Source: Roseivivax sediminis
GTDB lineage: Bacteria; Pseudomonadota; Alphaproteobacteria; Rhodobacterales; Rhodobacteraceae
DNA length: 64,000 nucleotides
Assembly: GCF_900112685.1 (NCBI RefSeq)
Contig: NZ_FOMS01000002.1
Coordinates: forward strand, 434,001 to 498,000
Direction of reading: 5' to 3'
Shown here: positions 41,366 through 50,164 of the stretch, piece after piece
How positions within the stretch are numbered: position 1 is the stretch's first letter
How the letters are laid out: every line of letters starts with the position of its first letter
The notes under the pieces: model-generated
What the model was told of the DNA's origin: nothing
What the model saw: only the letters and a program-made list of their open reading frames with translations
Databases searched by the model: none
Position numbers and translations under genes: made by a program

Positions 41366-42409
41366 TCAGGGAAAGATGTGACCGTCCATCAGCTTGCGCG
41401 CGGTGCGCAGGATGGCGGCGCGGGTGAACGTGCCGCCGGCGCGTGTCGCGAGGATTGTCATCTCGCCGGTGGGGTGTTCGATGGAGAGGGCTTTGTCGTC
41501 GCCCTCCGGCAGTGCGGCGACCTCGGCGGCGGGCCCTGCGGGCAGGAGTGCGGCGGTCGCCACGCTGACCGCGCCGAGAACCCCGATCGCCCTGTGGCAG
41601 CGATGCGGGATGAAGGTGCGCGTCGAGAGCGCGCCGCCCGCGCGCGGCGGGGCGACCATCTTCATCTTGGGAACGGACATTGCTGAGACGTCCCCGAGCC
41701 TCATCAGCGGTCCGGCCTGCAGCCGGATCGCCTCCAGCCGCGCACGGAGGGCGCGGTCGGCCTCCAGCGCCGCCGGATCCTCGTTGCCTGCAAGGCCGAG
41801 CGCGTCGGCGCGGATCACCACGCAGGGCATGCCGTTGTCGATCAGCGTGCAGGCGACCCCGTCGATCTCGTCCACCGCGCGGCCGGTGGGCAGGAGCGCG
41901 CCGCAGGTCGATCCGGCGGTGTCCTCGAAGGTGAGCGGCACCGGCGCGGCGGTGCCCGGCACACCGTCGATCCGTGCGGGTCCGTCGTAGCGCACGCGCC
42001 CGCCCGGGGTCTGAATGGCCGCCTCTGCCACCTGGCCGGTGTTCTGCATGAAGATGCGCACCGGCGTCGTGCCGTCCTGCGCGGGCACGAGCCCCCGCTC
42101 GATCGCGAAGGCGCCGACCCCGGCGAGGATGTTGCCGCAATTTTGCGCGTCCGAGACGATGGCCTCCTCGACGTGGACCTGCAGGAAGAGGTAATCGACG
42201 TCGATGCCGGGGCGCGCGGAGCGGCGCACCACCGCGACCTTGGAGGTCAGCGGATCGCCCCCGCCCATCCCGTCGATCTGCCGCGGATCCGGAGAGCCCA
42301 TGACCCGCAGCAGAAAGGCGTCGCGATCCGGCGGCAGGTCGCGTTCGACGAAGTACCCGCCCTTCGAGGTGCCGCCGCGCATCCACATGACGCGCACGCC
42401 CTCAGACAT
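41366..42409 (-). CDS. galD: 4-oxalomesaconate tautomerase (PrpF family)
   Basis: A 347-residue diaminopimelate-epimerase-fold protein of the PrpF/GalD family. GalD interconverts the keto and enol forms of 4-oxalomesaconate in gallate degradation. It opens [13 protein letters not shown], a hallmark of the family, and has the catalytic cysteine C91 in [14 protein letters not shown] and the second-site NGMPCVVI. The assignment to GalD rather than 2-methylaconitate isomerase PrpF rests on its neighbours galB and galC. The start overlaps the upstream galC stop by eight bases. Confidence 0.85.
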   Translation of the reverse strand: MSEGVRVMWMRGGTSKGGYFVERDLPPDRDAFLLRVMGSPDPRQIDGMGGGDPLTSKVAVVRRSARPGIDVDYLFLQVHVEEAIVSDAQNCGNILAGVGAFAIERGLVPAQDGTTPVRIFMQNTGQVAEAAIQTPGGRVRYDGPARIDGVPGTAAPVPLTFEDTAGSTCGALLPTGRAVDEIDGVACTLIDNGMPCVVIRADALGLAGNEDPAALEADRALRARLEAIRLQAGPLMRLGDVSAMSVPKMKMVAPPRAGGALSTRTFIPHRCHRAIGVLGAVSVATAALLPAGPAAEVAALPEGDDKALSIEHPTGEMTILATRAGGTFTRAAILRTARKLMDGHIFP

Positions 42410-43076
42410 ATCTGAGCCCCTTCGCGGCCAGCCGGCCGCGCATGTCGTAAAGATCCAGGCCGAGCTCGCCGGCGGCGAGGCGCGCGCGCTTGTCCTCTTC
42501 CTTGGCCATGCGGTCCTCGGCGGCCGCCAGCACCTCCGTGGCACGGGCGCGGTGGACCACGCAGACGCCGTCGTCGTCCGCGACGATCACGTCGCCCGGG
42601 CGCACATAGGCGCCGGCGCAGACGATGGGCACGTTCACCGAGCCGATGGTTTCCTTCACCGTGCCTTGCGCGTGCACGACCTTGGACCAGACCGGAAAGC
42701 CCATGCGGGCAAGGTCGGCGACGTCGCGCGTGCCGGCGTCGATCACCATGCCGCGGCAGCCGCGGGCCTTGGCCGACGTCGCAAGCAGGTCGCCGAAATA
42801 GCCGTCGTCGCAGGGAGAGGTCGGCGCGAGGACGAGGATGTCGCCCTCCTGCACCTGTTCGATGGCGACGTGCAGCATCCAGTTGTCGCCCGGCGGCGCG
42901 CTGACAGTGACCGCCGAGGCGCCCACGGCCGCACCGGCATAGATCGGCGTCATGTAGGGCGCGAGCAGACCCGTACGCCCCTGCGCCTCGTGCACCGCCG
43001 CGACGCCGCATTGCCCGAGGCGGCGAACCACTTCCGCGTCCGCGCGCGCGATACTCTGCACCACGACGCCGCCCAT
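42402..43076 (-). CDS. galC: 4-carboxy-4-hydroxy-2-oxoadipate aldolase (RraA-like)
   Basis: A 224-residue RraA-fold class II aldolase of the LigK/GalC type, which splits 4-carboxy-4-hydroxy-2-oxoadipate into pyruvate and oxaloacetate (and often decarboxylates oxaloacetate). Signatures: [37 protein letters not shown] and [14 protein letters not shown], where the R-D pair binds substrate and metal; the C-terminal [14 protein letters not shown] is typical. Start ATG 43076 overlaps the galB stop by one base (TGATG), giving tight coupling. Confidence 0.88.
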   Translation of the reverse strand: MGGVVVQSIARADAEVVRRLGQCGVAAVHEAQGRTGLLAPYMTPIYAGAAVGASAVTVSAPPGDNWMLHVAIEQVQEGDILVLAPTSPCDDGYFGDLLATSAKARGCRGMVIDAGTRDVADLARMGFPVWSKVVHAQGTVKETIGSVNVPIVCAGAYVRPGDVIVADDDGVCVVHRARATEVLAAAEDRMAKEEDKRARLAAGELGLDLYDMRGRLAAKGLRYV

Positions 43077-43807
43077 CAAAGCGACTCCACGGTGCGGGGA
43101 AAGACGGACTGGAACCCCTCGGCATGGGTGGCGGGCCGCCCGCCGGACTGGCCGCCGGAATTGCGGCGGAAATGGTTGCCGCGGTTCTCGGCGAGGTTGG
43201 TGTAATAGGCCCAGAGGTGTTCCTGCCCGGACATGCATTCGATGGCGGCGCGCTTTGCGTCCCAGACCGAAGAGATGTCGAGGAAGACATCGGGCTTCCA
43301 GCCCATCTGCTCGGTCTGGTGTGGCTCGAACAGGTAGACCTGCGGCGCGCCGAGAACCGTCTCACCGGGATTGTGGCCCCAGGCCTGCGCGATCATCCGG
43401 CATTCCAGCGTGACCTCGCAGGTATGCATGTGATCCGTGTTGTACGGATCGTATTTCGAATGCGTCAGGATGAAGTCGGGCTGGACCTCGCGCATCGCTT
43501 CGACGAGCCGCTCCCTGGCGGCGCGGTCCATCTGGAGGGGGTAGTCGCCGAGGTCGAAGAACCGGATGTCGGAGACGCCGAGTGCGGCGGCGGCGGCCTC
43601 CGCTTCCGCGCGGCGGGCGGCCTTCACCTTGTCCAGCGTCATGCCGTCCTGTTTCCAGAGCTTGGCGCTTTCGCCGCGTTCGCCGTAGCTCAGGCAGACG
43701 ACGGTGACGGCCGTTCCGGCGGCCTGGTGCAGCGCGATGGCGCCGCCGCAGCGCCAGACGAAATCGGCGGAATGCGCGCTGACGACGAGCGCGGTCCGGT
43801 CGCTCAT
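43076..43807 (-). CDS. galB: 4-oxalomesaconate hydratase (PIG-L fold)
   Basis: A 243-residue protein of the PIG-L/LmbE zinc fold, the family of the GalB-type 4-oxalomesaconate hydratase. The metal motif is [12 protein letters not shown] (a variant of AHPDDE), with further ligands in [17 protein letters not shown] is also typical. PIG-L members are often deacetylases, but the gal operon context favours the hydratase. The GAGGAG site before ATG 43807 supports the start. It is the first gene of galB-galC-galD, and makes the substrate for the aldolase. Confidence 0.82.
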   Translation of the reverse strand: MSDRTALVVSAHSADFVWRCGGAIALHQAAGTAVTVVCLSYGERGESAKLWKQDGMTLDKVKAARRAEAEAAAAALGVSDIRFFDLGDYPLQMDRAARERLVEAMREVQPDFILTHSKYDPYNTDHMHTCEVTLECRMIAQAWGHNPGETVLGAPQVYLFEPHQTEQMGWKPDVFLDISSVWDAKRAAIECMSGQEHLWAYYTNLAENRGNHFRRNSGGQSGGRPATHAEGFQSVFPRTVESL

Positions 43808-43921
43808 GGGGCTCCTCCTCATCCGGGCGCGCGGCGGCGCCGGTCGCGAGGAGGGTGGAGCCAAAGCGGCACGCGCGCCAATGCAAAGCCACGCCCGGCC
43901 ATTCGTTTCGCGCACATCCGG

Positions 43922-45775
43922 CTAGCCTGGCGCGTGCCACTCTTCCCGGTCGATGCCCAGCGCCCGCAGCCGCGAATAAAGCGTCGTCGGGCGCAGGCCG
44001 AGCCGCGCCGCCGCGCCGCCGGGGCCGGAGACCTTGCCGCCGGCCTCGCGCAGCGCGGCGACCACGTTGTCGCGCAGGGCCTGCTGCATCTCGGCCTCGG
44101 TGCGCACCTCGACCGGGCCGGGGGCCGACCCGCCCGCGCCGTGGCCAAGTTCGACCACCAGCTTGCCGCGGGTCGACAGGATCGCACCACGCTCGATCAC
44201 GTTGCGGAGTTCTCGCACGTTGCCGGGCCAGTGATAGGCCGACAGCTGCTGCATCGTGCCTTCGGTGATGATGGGCGGGTCGCGGTTGATGCGCTTGCAG
44301 GCGAGCCGCAGCAGGTGGTCGCTCAGCGCCGGGATGTCTTCGGGCCGCGCGCGCAGGGGCGCGCAGGCGATGGGGAAGACATCGAGGAAGAAGTGCAGAT
44401 CGGCGCGCAGCCGCCCGCGGCGCACCGCGTCGTCCAGCGGCGCCGACGACGAGGCGATCACCCTCAGGTCGACCTCGCGTGCGCGGGTGTCGCCGAGCCG
44501 GGTGACCGCGCCGTTTTGCAGCGCGTGCAGGAGGCGCCCCTGCGAGTCGAGCGGCAGCTCCTCGATGTCCTCGATGAAGAGCGTGCCGCCATGCGCCAGC
44601 TCGAGCTTGCCGGGCCGGTCGCGCAGGGCGCCAGGATAGGCGCCGCGCATCTGGCCGAAAAGCTCCGCATCCACGGCGTCGGGCGCGACGGAGCCGCATT
44701 TGAAATGGATCAGCGGCCGGCGGGAGCGGTGCGAGTCCTTGTGGATCGCGGTCGCCACCAGCGCCTTGCCGGTTCCCGGCTCGCCGGTGATCATCACGGT
44801 CGCGTCGGTGCGCGCGACAAGGTCGATCTTTTGCAGAAGCTGCCGGATCTGCGGCGACTGGCCCAGGATGTCGTGATGCGCCCGCTCGGAGCTGATCGCC
44901 TCCTGCAGGTAGGCGTTCTCCTGCTCCAGCCGGTCGCGCAGGTCGGCGACCTCCTGCATCGCGTCGTGCAGGCGCCGTTCGTTCTCCTTTCGCTCGGTGA
45001 TGTCGCGGAAGATGATGACGGCGCCGGCGAGCACCTTGTGATCGTAGATCGGGGTGGAGACGTATTCGACGCGGATCGGCCGGCCGTCCTTGCGCCAGAA
45101 CACCTCGTCCTCGATCCGGTGCACCTGTTCGAAGCGGAAGGCGCGGTAGATCGGGCAATCCTGCGCGTGGTAGACATCGCCGTTGAGGTGGTGGTGATGG
45201 ATCAGCGCGTGCATGTCGCGGCCGAGCAGATCCTCGGAGGTCCAGCCCAGCATCTCCTGCGCGGCGCGGTTGACGAAGGTGGTCTTGCCGTCCGCGTTGA
45301 CGCCGTAGATGCCTTCGCCGGCGGCGTTGAGGATCAGCTGGTTCTGCCGCTCGAGCTCGGCAAAGAAGTGCTGCGCGCGTTTCCATTCGCCGACGCCGGC
45401 GCGGTGCAGGTCGGCCGCCTCGGAAATTTGGGCGTGGCGGTCGATCTCGCGCAGGTCGTGAAGGACGATCAGGAACAGGCCCGGCGCGTCCGGCAGGGGA
45501 CGGCCGCGGATCTCGCAGCGCGGGGCGCCCGGCAGCTCTATGTCGCGGGTCCAGGCGGCGCCGCGATGATCCACTTCCTCAAGGAACACGATGAAGTGCG
45601 GCAGCGCTGCGCCGAAATGGCCCGACACCGCGCGACCGCCGGTGCCCGACAGGTCGAGCAGCGCGTCGGCGGCATCGTTCCAGCCGATGGCGGCGTCGGC
45701 GGAGGCATCGAGGACCAGCGCCGCGTCCGGCAGCGCGGTCAGAAGGGAATCGAGCGAGAGCTGTCCGTCGAGCAT
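43922..45775 (-). CDS. NtrC-type AAA+ regulator with degenerate sigma-54 contact motif
   Basis: A 617-residue regulator. Two PAS-like domains (about 1-120 and 135-270, the second with GIYGVNADGKTTFVNRAAQEM and FRDITERK) precede a coiled coil and the AAA+ domain. Walker A is GEPGTGKA near 330. The sigma-54 loop, normally GAFTGA, reads GAYPGA at 378-383, and the Walker B, normally DE, reads FIEDI. A Fis-type HTH closes the protein (AAARLGLRPTTLYSRL). Loss of the threonine in GAFTGA usually abolishes sigma-54 activation, as in some alphaproteobacterial NtrC-like proteins that work with sigma-70. It is divergent from the cyanate operon, which it may regulate, and follows galB by 114 bases. Ligand unknown. 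Confidence 0.85.
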   Translation of the reverse strand: MLDGQLSLDSLLTALPDAALVLDASADAAIGWNDAADALLDLSGTGGRAVSGHFGAALPHFIVFLEEVDHRGAAWTRDIELPGAPRCEIRGRPLPDAPGLFLIVLHDLREIDRHAQISEAADLHRAGVGEWKRAQHFFAELERQNQLILNAAGEGIYGVNADGKTTFVNRAAQEMLGWTSEDLLGRDMHALIHHHHLNGDVYHAQDCPIYRAFRFEQVHRIEDEVFWRKDGRPIRVEYVSTPIYDHKVLAGAVIIFRDITERKENERRLHDAMQEVADLRDRLEQENAYLQEAISSERAHHDILGQSPQIRQLLQKIDLVARTDATVMITGEPGTGKALVATAIHKDSHRSRRPLIHFKCGSVAPDAVDAELFGQMRGAYPGALRDRPGKLELAHGGTLFIEDIEELPLDSQGRLLHALQNGAVTRLGDTRAREVDLRVIASSSAPLDDAVRRGRLRADLHFFLDVFPIACAPLRARPEDIPALSDHLLRLACKRINRDPPIITEGTMQQLSAYHWPGNVRELRNVIERGAILSTRGKLVVELGHGAGGSAPGPVEVRTEAEMQQALRDNVVAALREAGGKVSGPGGAAARLGLRPTTLYSRLRALGIDREEWHAPG

Positions 45776-45817
45776 GGCACGACGATACGGGCCGGCCGAC
45801 CCGGCGCCAGCGAAATT

Positions 45818-45840
45818 TCGTAATTTACGATATTTCGTAA
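45818..45840 (+). promoter_or_regulatory. Triple TCGTAA half-site operator
   Basis: Three half-sites in 23 bases: TCGTAA (45818-45823), TTACGA (45825-45830) and TCGTAA (45835-45840). Adjacent pairs form two overlapping inverted repeats with one- and four-base centres. They are AT-rich islands in a GC-rich spacer, about 150 bases before the cyanate operon and 43 bases before the regulator gene, so they are a good candidate operator for that regulator or another dimer. Confidence 0.6.
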
Positions 45841-45863
45841 CGGTCTGTCGAGGCGCCCGCTTC

Positions 45864-45875
45864 TCAATGCATTGA
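45864..45875 (+). promoter_or_regulatory. Palindrome in the divergent cyanate promoter region
   Basis: The perfect 12-base palindrome TCAATGCATTGA, 24 bases downstream of the triple half-site. It may be a second operator or only a chance palindrome. No sigma-54 type GG-N10-GC promoter could be seen nearby. Confidence 0.35.
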
Positions 45876-45989
45876 TGAAAAAGGGTATTTCGATACTGCC
45901 TCAATTTCGGGCGCGGGCTTACGCGGCGATGCGGCAGGCGGTCATGATGATCGTCAGAAGGCACACAAAACCACGACAGGGGGAACGTC

Positions 45990-47375
45990 ATGCCGATCAA
46001 GAGCCTCGGGGATCCGTACTCGGAAAAGACCGACCTGCGCCACGGCGCGGATTGTGGATGCCACGCCTGCACCACCGGCGAGGGCCACGCCCACGACCAC
46101 GACGCGGCGCCGATGTCGTCCGACGCGATGATGGAACGCGCGGTCGAAAGCGCGATCGTGCGCTCGGTCTTCAGCCACAGCGACGTCAGCCGCCGGTCCT
46201 TCATGGGGATGATGGGCGGCGGCACGATGGCGGCGGCGCTCGCCTCCGCCCTGCCGCTCGACAAGGCCAAGGCGGCGATCCTCGACGAGCTGGGGCCGCC
46301 CGAGAAGACCGACCTCAACATCGGTTTCGTGCCGATCACCTGCGCGACGCCGATCATCATGGCGCAGCCCATGGGCTTCTACGAAAAGCACGGGCTGAGC
46401 GCGCAGGTCATCAAGACGGCTGGCTGGGCCGTGGCGCGCGACAAGTCGCTGTCGGGCGAATACGACGCGAGCCACATGCTCACCCCGATGCCGCTGGCGA
46501 TGACGCTGGGCGCGGGATCGGTGGCCGAGCCCTACATCATGCCGGCGGTGGAGAACATCAACGGCCAGGCGATCGTGCTGTCGAACGAACACCAGGACAA
46601 GCGCGATCCGCAGCAATGGAAGGGCTTCACCTTCGGCGTGCCGTTCGAATATTCGATGCACAACTTCCTGCTGCGCTACTACGTGGCCGAACACGGGCTC
46701 GACCCCGATCAGGACATCCAGATCCGCGTGGTGCCGCCGCCCGAGATGGTCGCCAACCTGCGCGCCGGGAACCTCGACGGGTACCTGTCGCCCGACCCGT
46801 TCAACCAGCGCGCGGTGTGGGAGGAGATCGGCTTCATCCACATCCTGACGAAGGACATCTGGGAAGGGCATCCCTGCTGCGCCTTCGCCTGCCCGCAAAG
46901 CTTCGCGACCGAGCTGCCGAACACCTATGGCGCGCTGCTGAAGTCGATCATCGACGCGACGCAGTACGCCTCCGACCCCGAAAACCGCAAGGAAATCTCG
47001 GAGGCGATTGCGCCCACCAACTACCTCAACCAACCGGTCCCGGTGATCGAACAGGTGCTGACCGGCACCTATGCCGACGGGCTGGGAGAGGTGAAGCGCG
47101 TGCCCGACCGGATCGATTTCGACCCGTTCCCGTGGCATTCCATGGGGGTGTGGATCCTCACCCAGATGAAGCGCTGGGGCTATATCGAGGGCGACGTCGA
47201 CTACAAGGGCGTGGCCGAGCAGGTCTACCTCGCCGCCGATTGCGCCAAGGTGATGAACGATCTGGGCTACGAGGCGCCCGACGTCACGTACAAGTCGCAT
47301 ACGATCATGGGCAAGACCTTCGACCCCGAAGCGCCGGCCGACTACGTGTCGAGCTTCGAGATCGGGCGGGGGTAA
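45990..47375 (+). CDS. ABC transporter substrate-binding protein, NrtA/CmpA/CynA type
   Basis: A 461-residue periplasmic anion-binding protein of the nitrate/bicarbonate/cyanate family. Residues 1-65 include a Cys- and His-rich stretch (CGCHACTTGEGHAHDHD). The twin-arginine signal is at 66-72 (SRRSFMG) with a hydrophobic segment after it, so export is by Tat. The mature protein starts with LNIGFVPITCATPII and has GWAVARDKSL, GFTFGVPFEYSMHN and YLSPDPFNQRAVW, family patterns around the ligand pocket. The operon ends with cyanase, which makes cyanate the likely ligand. A GGGGGAA site precedes the ATG. Confidence 0.88.
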   Translation: MPIKSLGDPYSEKTDLRHGADCGCHACTTGEGHAHDHDAAPMSSDAMMERAVESAIVRSVFSHSDVSRRSFMGMMGGGTMAAALASALPLDKAKAAILDELGPPEKTDLNIGFVPITCATPIIMAQPMGFYEKHGLSAQVIKTAGWAVARDKSLSGEYDASHMLTPMPLAMTLGAGSVAEPYIMPAVENINGQAIVLSNEHQDKRDPQQWKGFTFGVPFEYSMHNFLLRYYVAEHGLDPDQDIQIRVVPPPEMVANLRAGNLDGYLSPDPFNQRAVWEEIGFIHILTKDIWEGHPCCAFACPQSFATELPNTYGALLKSIIDATQYASDPENRKEISEAIAPTNYLNQPVPVIEQVLTGTYADGLGEVKRVPDRIDFDPFPWHSMGVWILTQMKRWGYIEGDVDYKGVAEQVYLAADCAKVMNDLGYEAPDVTYKSHTIMGKTFDPEAPADYVSSFEIGRG

Positions 47376-47379
47376 GGCG

Positions 47380-48216
47380 ATGTTCGCCAATCTTTCCCTC
47401 AACCAGCGGGCGGCGATCCTGTCCCTCGTCCTGCTCGCCGTCGGCCTCCTGATCTGGGAGGCCGCGATCCCCGCCCAGAAGGCGGTCGGGGAGCTGACCG
47501 AATACGAACGCCTCACCGGCGGCGGCGCGCCCAAGGCGGGCATCCCGCCGCCGTCCGAGGTGCTCGGCAAGGCCTGGGACGAGTTGTCGAACCCGTTCTA
47601 CGACGCGGGGCCGAACGACAAGGGCATCGGGATCCAGATCGGCTATTCGCTCTACCGGGTGCTGTCGGGCTACTTCCTTGCCGCGCTCGTGGCGATCCCG
47701 CTGGGTTTCCTGATCGGGATGTCGCCGGTGGCGTACCGCGCGCTCAACCCGTTCATCCAGGTGTTGCGGCCGATCTCTCCGCTCGCGTGGATGCCGCTGG
47801 CGCTGTTCGTCATCCAGGACAGCCAGCTCTCGGCGATCTTCGTGATCTTCATATGCTCGATCTGGCCGATGCTGCTCAACACCGCCTTCGGCGTCGCCGG
47901 GGTTCGTGACGACTGGGTAAATGTCGCCCGCACGCACGAGCTTGGCCATCTGCGCACCGCCTTCACGGTGATCCTGCCGGCCGCCGCGCCGACCATCGTC
48001 ACCGGCATGCGCATCTCCATCGGCATCGCCTGGCTGGTGATCGTCGCGGCCGAGATGCTCGTCGGCGGGACCGGGATCGGCTACTACGTGTGGAACGAGT
48101 GGAACAATCTCGACCTCACCTCGGTCATCTTCTCCATCCTCATGATCGGCATTGTCGGCATGGCGCTCGACGCGGCCTTCGCGGCGCTCCAGCGCTCCGT
48201 CGCCTACGCCGAATAA
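47380..48216 (+). CDS. ABC transporter permease, NrtB/CynB type
   Basis: A 278-residue inner-membrane permease with about six helices. The EAA-like loop ARTHELGHLRTAFTVILPAAAPTIVTGMR contacts the ATPase. It opens with a membrane helix (AAILSLVLLAVGLLIW) and a periplasmic loop. It starts four bases after the binding-protein gene and is followed 11 bases later by the ATPase gene, consistent with one transporter. Confidence 0.9.
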   Translation: MFANLSLNQRAAILSLVLLAVGLLIWEAAIPAQKAVGELTEYERLTGGGAPKAGIPPPSEVLGKAWDELSNPFYDAGPNDKGIGIQIGYSLYRVLSGYFLAALVAIPLGFLIGMSPVAYRALNPFIQVLRPISPLAWMPLALFVIQDSQLSAIFVIFICSIWPMLLNTAFGVAGVRDDWVNVARTHELGHLRTAFTVILPAAAPTIVTGMRISIGIAWLVIVAAEMLVGGTGIGYYVWNEWNNLDLTSVIFSILMIGIVGMALDAAFAALQRSVAYAE

Positions 48217-48227
48217 GGAGTTCCCTC

Positions 48228-49139
48228 ATGTCCAGACCATTTCTGTCGGTCGAGCAGCTGACCCAGCAATTCCCGGACGGGCAGGGCGGCATACAGACCG
48301 TGTTCGAGAATGCCAGCTTCGGCATCGAGCAGGGCGAATTCGTCGTCATCCTCGGCCATTCCGGCTGCGGCAAGTCGACTATCATGAACATCCTAGCGGG
48401 GCTGGCAGAGCCGACCTCGGGCGTGGTGAAGATGGACGGCTACGCGGTGTCGGGGCCCAGCCTCGACCGCGGCGTGGTGTTCCAGAACTACTCGCTGCTG
48501 CCGTGGCTGTCGGCGCTGTCGAACGTCACCTTCGGCGTCGGCGCACGGCACCGCGACTGGCCCAAGTCCAGGGTGACCGAGGAGGCCAAGCGCTTTTTGT
48601 CCATGGTCGGGCTGGAGGGCGACGTGATCCACCGCAAGCCTTCGCAGCTTTCGGGGGGCATGCGCCAGCGCGTGTCCATCGCGCGGGCCTTCGCCAACCA
48701 GCCCAAGCTCCTGCTGCTGGACGAGCCGTTCGGTGCGCTCGACGCGCTGACGCGGGGCACGATCCAGGACGAGCTTCTGAAGATCTGGGGCGGCACCGAG
48801 CAGACGGTGTTCATGATCACCCACGACATCGACGAGGCGATCCTTCTGGCCGACCGCATCCTGCTGATGACCAACGGTCCCTTCGCCCGCGTCGCGGAAT
48901 CGGTGGAGATCACCATCCCCCGCCCGCGCACCCGCACCGGAATCGTCGAGCACCCGAACTACTACGCCATCCGCAACCATCTCGTGCACTTCCTCGGGGA
49001 GCGGTCGAAGGCGCTGTCCGGGCAGGTGCCGGGCGACGCCATGCAGCGGCCCGAGACGGTGCGCATCGACCATACGGCGCGTGAGCCCGCGCCGGACGCG
49101 GAGGATGCGCCGGCGCCCCTGCGCGCGGTCAACAGCTGA
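48228..49139 (+). CDS. ABC transporter ATPase, NrtD/CynD type
   Basis: A 303-residue ATP-binding subunit. Walker A is GHSGCGKST, the Q-loop is VVFQNYSLLPWLS, the signature is LSGGMRQRVSIARA and Walker B with the catalytic Glu is LLLLDEPFGALD; the H-switch is ITHDIDEA. It would energise cyanate import with the preceding permease and binding protein. The AAGGAG site lies seven bases upstream of the ATG. The C-terminal 50 residues form a low-complexity Pro/Ala/Asp tail. Confidence 0.93.
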   Translation: MSRPFLSVEQLTQQFPDGQGGIQTVFENASFGIEQGEFVVILGHSGCGKSTIMNILAGLAEPTSGVVKMDGYAVSGPSLDRGVVFQNYSLLPWLSALSNVTFGVGARHRDWPKSRVTEEAKRFLSMVGLEGDVIHRKPSQLSGGMRQRVSIARAFANQPKLLLLDEPFGALDALTRGTIQDELLKIWGGTEQTVFMITHDIDEAILLADRILLMTNGPFARVAESVEITIPRPRTRTGIVEHPNYYAIRNHLVHFLGERSKALSGQVPGDAMQRPETVRIDHTAREPAPDAEDAPAPLRAVNS

Positions 49140-49156
49140 CAAGAGAGGAGACCAAG

Positions 49157-49624
49157 ATGAAGGACAGTTACGTGACCGAGACGATGACCAAGGAAGACGT
49201 CACCGCGATGATCCTGTCGGCCAAGAAGCAGGCCGGCCTGACCTGGGAAGGCATCGCAGAAAAGATCGACATGTCGCCGGTCTGGACCCATTCGGCCTGC
49301 ATGGGCATGCAGGCCTTCCCGAAGGACAAGGCGGACGCGTTGGTCACGGCCCTCGGCCTGCCGCAGGAATCGGCGCAGGTGCTGGAGGAGAGCCCGACGA
49401 AGATCTGGGAACAGACGGTGCCGACCGATCCCTGCATCTACCGCCTCTACGAGATCGTCGGGGTGTACGGCCCCACGATCAAGGCGCTCATCCACGAGAA
49501 GTTCGGCGACGGCATCATGTCCGCCATCGACTTCGACATGCAGGTCGTGCGCGTGCCCCACGAAAAGGGCGACCGCGTGAAGATCGAGATGTCGGGCAAG
49601 TACCTCGGCTACAATTCCTGGTAA
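49157..49624 (+). CDS. cynS: Cyanate hydratase (cyanase)
   Basis: A 155-residue cyanase, which converts cyanate and bicarbonate to ammonia and carbon dioxide (via carbamate) and lets cells use or detoxify cyanate. The catalytic residues R96, E99 and S122 are in exactly the E. coli positions (YRLYEIV and GIMSAIDF). An N-terminal HTH-like domain ([16 protein letters not shown]) precedes the active-site domain. It lies 17 bases after the ATPase gene and identifies the transporter as probably for cyanate. An AGAGAGGAGA stretch before the ATG is the ribosome site. Confidence 0.97.
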   Translation: MKDSYVTETMTKEDVTAMILSAKKQAGLTWEGIAEKIDMSPVWTHSACMGMQAFPKDKADALVTALGLPQESAQVLEESPTKIWEQTVPTDPCIYRLYEIVGVYGPTIKALIHEKFGDGIMSAIDFDMQVVRVPHEKGDRVKIEMSGKYLGYNSW

Positions 49625-49631
49625 GGGCTCC

Positions 49632-49656
49632 GGGGCGCGCGCACCCCGTGCGCCCC
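49632..49656 (+). terminator. Possible hairpin after cynS
   Basis: GGGGCGC (49632-49638) and GCGCCCC (49650-49656) could pair around an 11-base loop, eight bases after the cynS stop. No T-run follows, so it may only attenuate readthrough into the DUF1348 gene. Confidence 0.4.
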
Positions 49657-49676
49657 GCTGCAATGCGGAGCGACAG

Positions 49677-50141
49677 ATGACCCGACCCCCGGTGCCGCCC
49701 TTCGGTTACGACGACGCCGTGCGCAAGGTTCGCATGGCCGAGGATGCGTGGAACACCCGCGATCCGGCGAAGGTCGCTCTCGCCTACACGCCGGACACGC
49801 GCTGGCGCAACAGGTCTGAGTTCCTCTCGGGTCGCGCGGAGGTGGAGGCGTTCCTGACCCGCAAATGGGCGAAGGAGAACGGCTACCGCCTGATCAAGGA
49901 GATCTGGTGCCACGGCGAGGACCGCATCGCCGTGCGCTTCTGCTACGAATGGCACGACGCGGGCGGCCAGTGGTATCGCGCCCACGGCAACGAGAACTGG
50001 CTTTTCGACGCCGAGGGGTACATGGCCGTGCGCCACGCCTCGATCAACGACGTGCCCATCGCCGACAGGGAAAGGCTGTTCCTCTGGCCGCAGGGGCCCC
50101 GGCCCGAGGATCACCCGGGGCTGAGCGAGCTCGGACTCTGA
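49677..50141 (+). CDS. DUF1348 / NTF2-like protein
   Basis: A 154-residue protein of the DUF1348 family with an NTF2/SnoaL-like fold. Patterns: [51 protein letters not shown] and [12 protein letters not shown]. Biochemical function is not established. It sits 52 bases after cynS in the same direction, so may be co-expressed with the cyanate operon. It converges on the chemosensory operon, 23 bases away. Confidence 0.8.
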   Translation: MTRPPVPPFGYDDAVRKVRMAEDAWNTRDPAKVALAYTPDTRWRNRSEFLSGRAEVEAFLTRKWAKENGYRLIKEIWCHGEDRIAVRFCYEWHDAGGQWYRAHGNENWLFDAEGYMAVRHASINDVPIADRERLFLWPQGPRPEDHPGLSELGL

Positions 50142-50164
50142 CATCCGGGCGGTGTGTCGGGCTG

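Noticed and set aside
45776-45989. A sigma-54 -24/-12 promoter for the cyanate operon.
   Set aside because: No GG-N10-GC element at suitable spacing could be found on either strand, consistent with the degenerate GAYPGA in the regulator.
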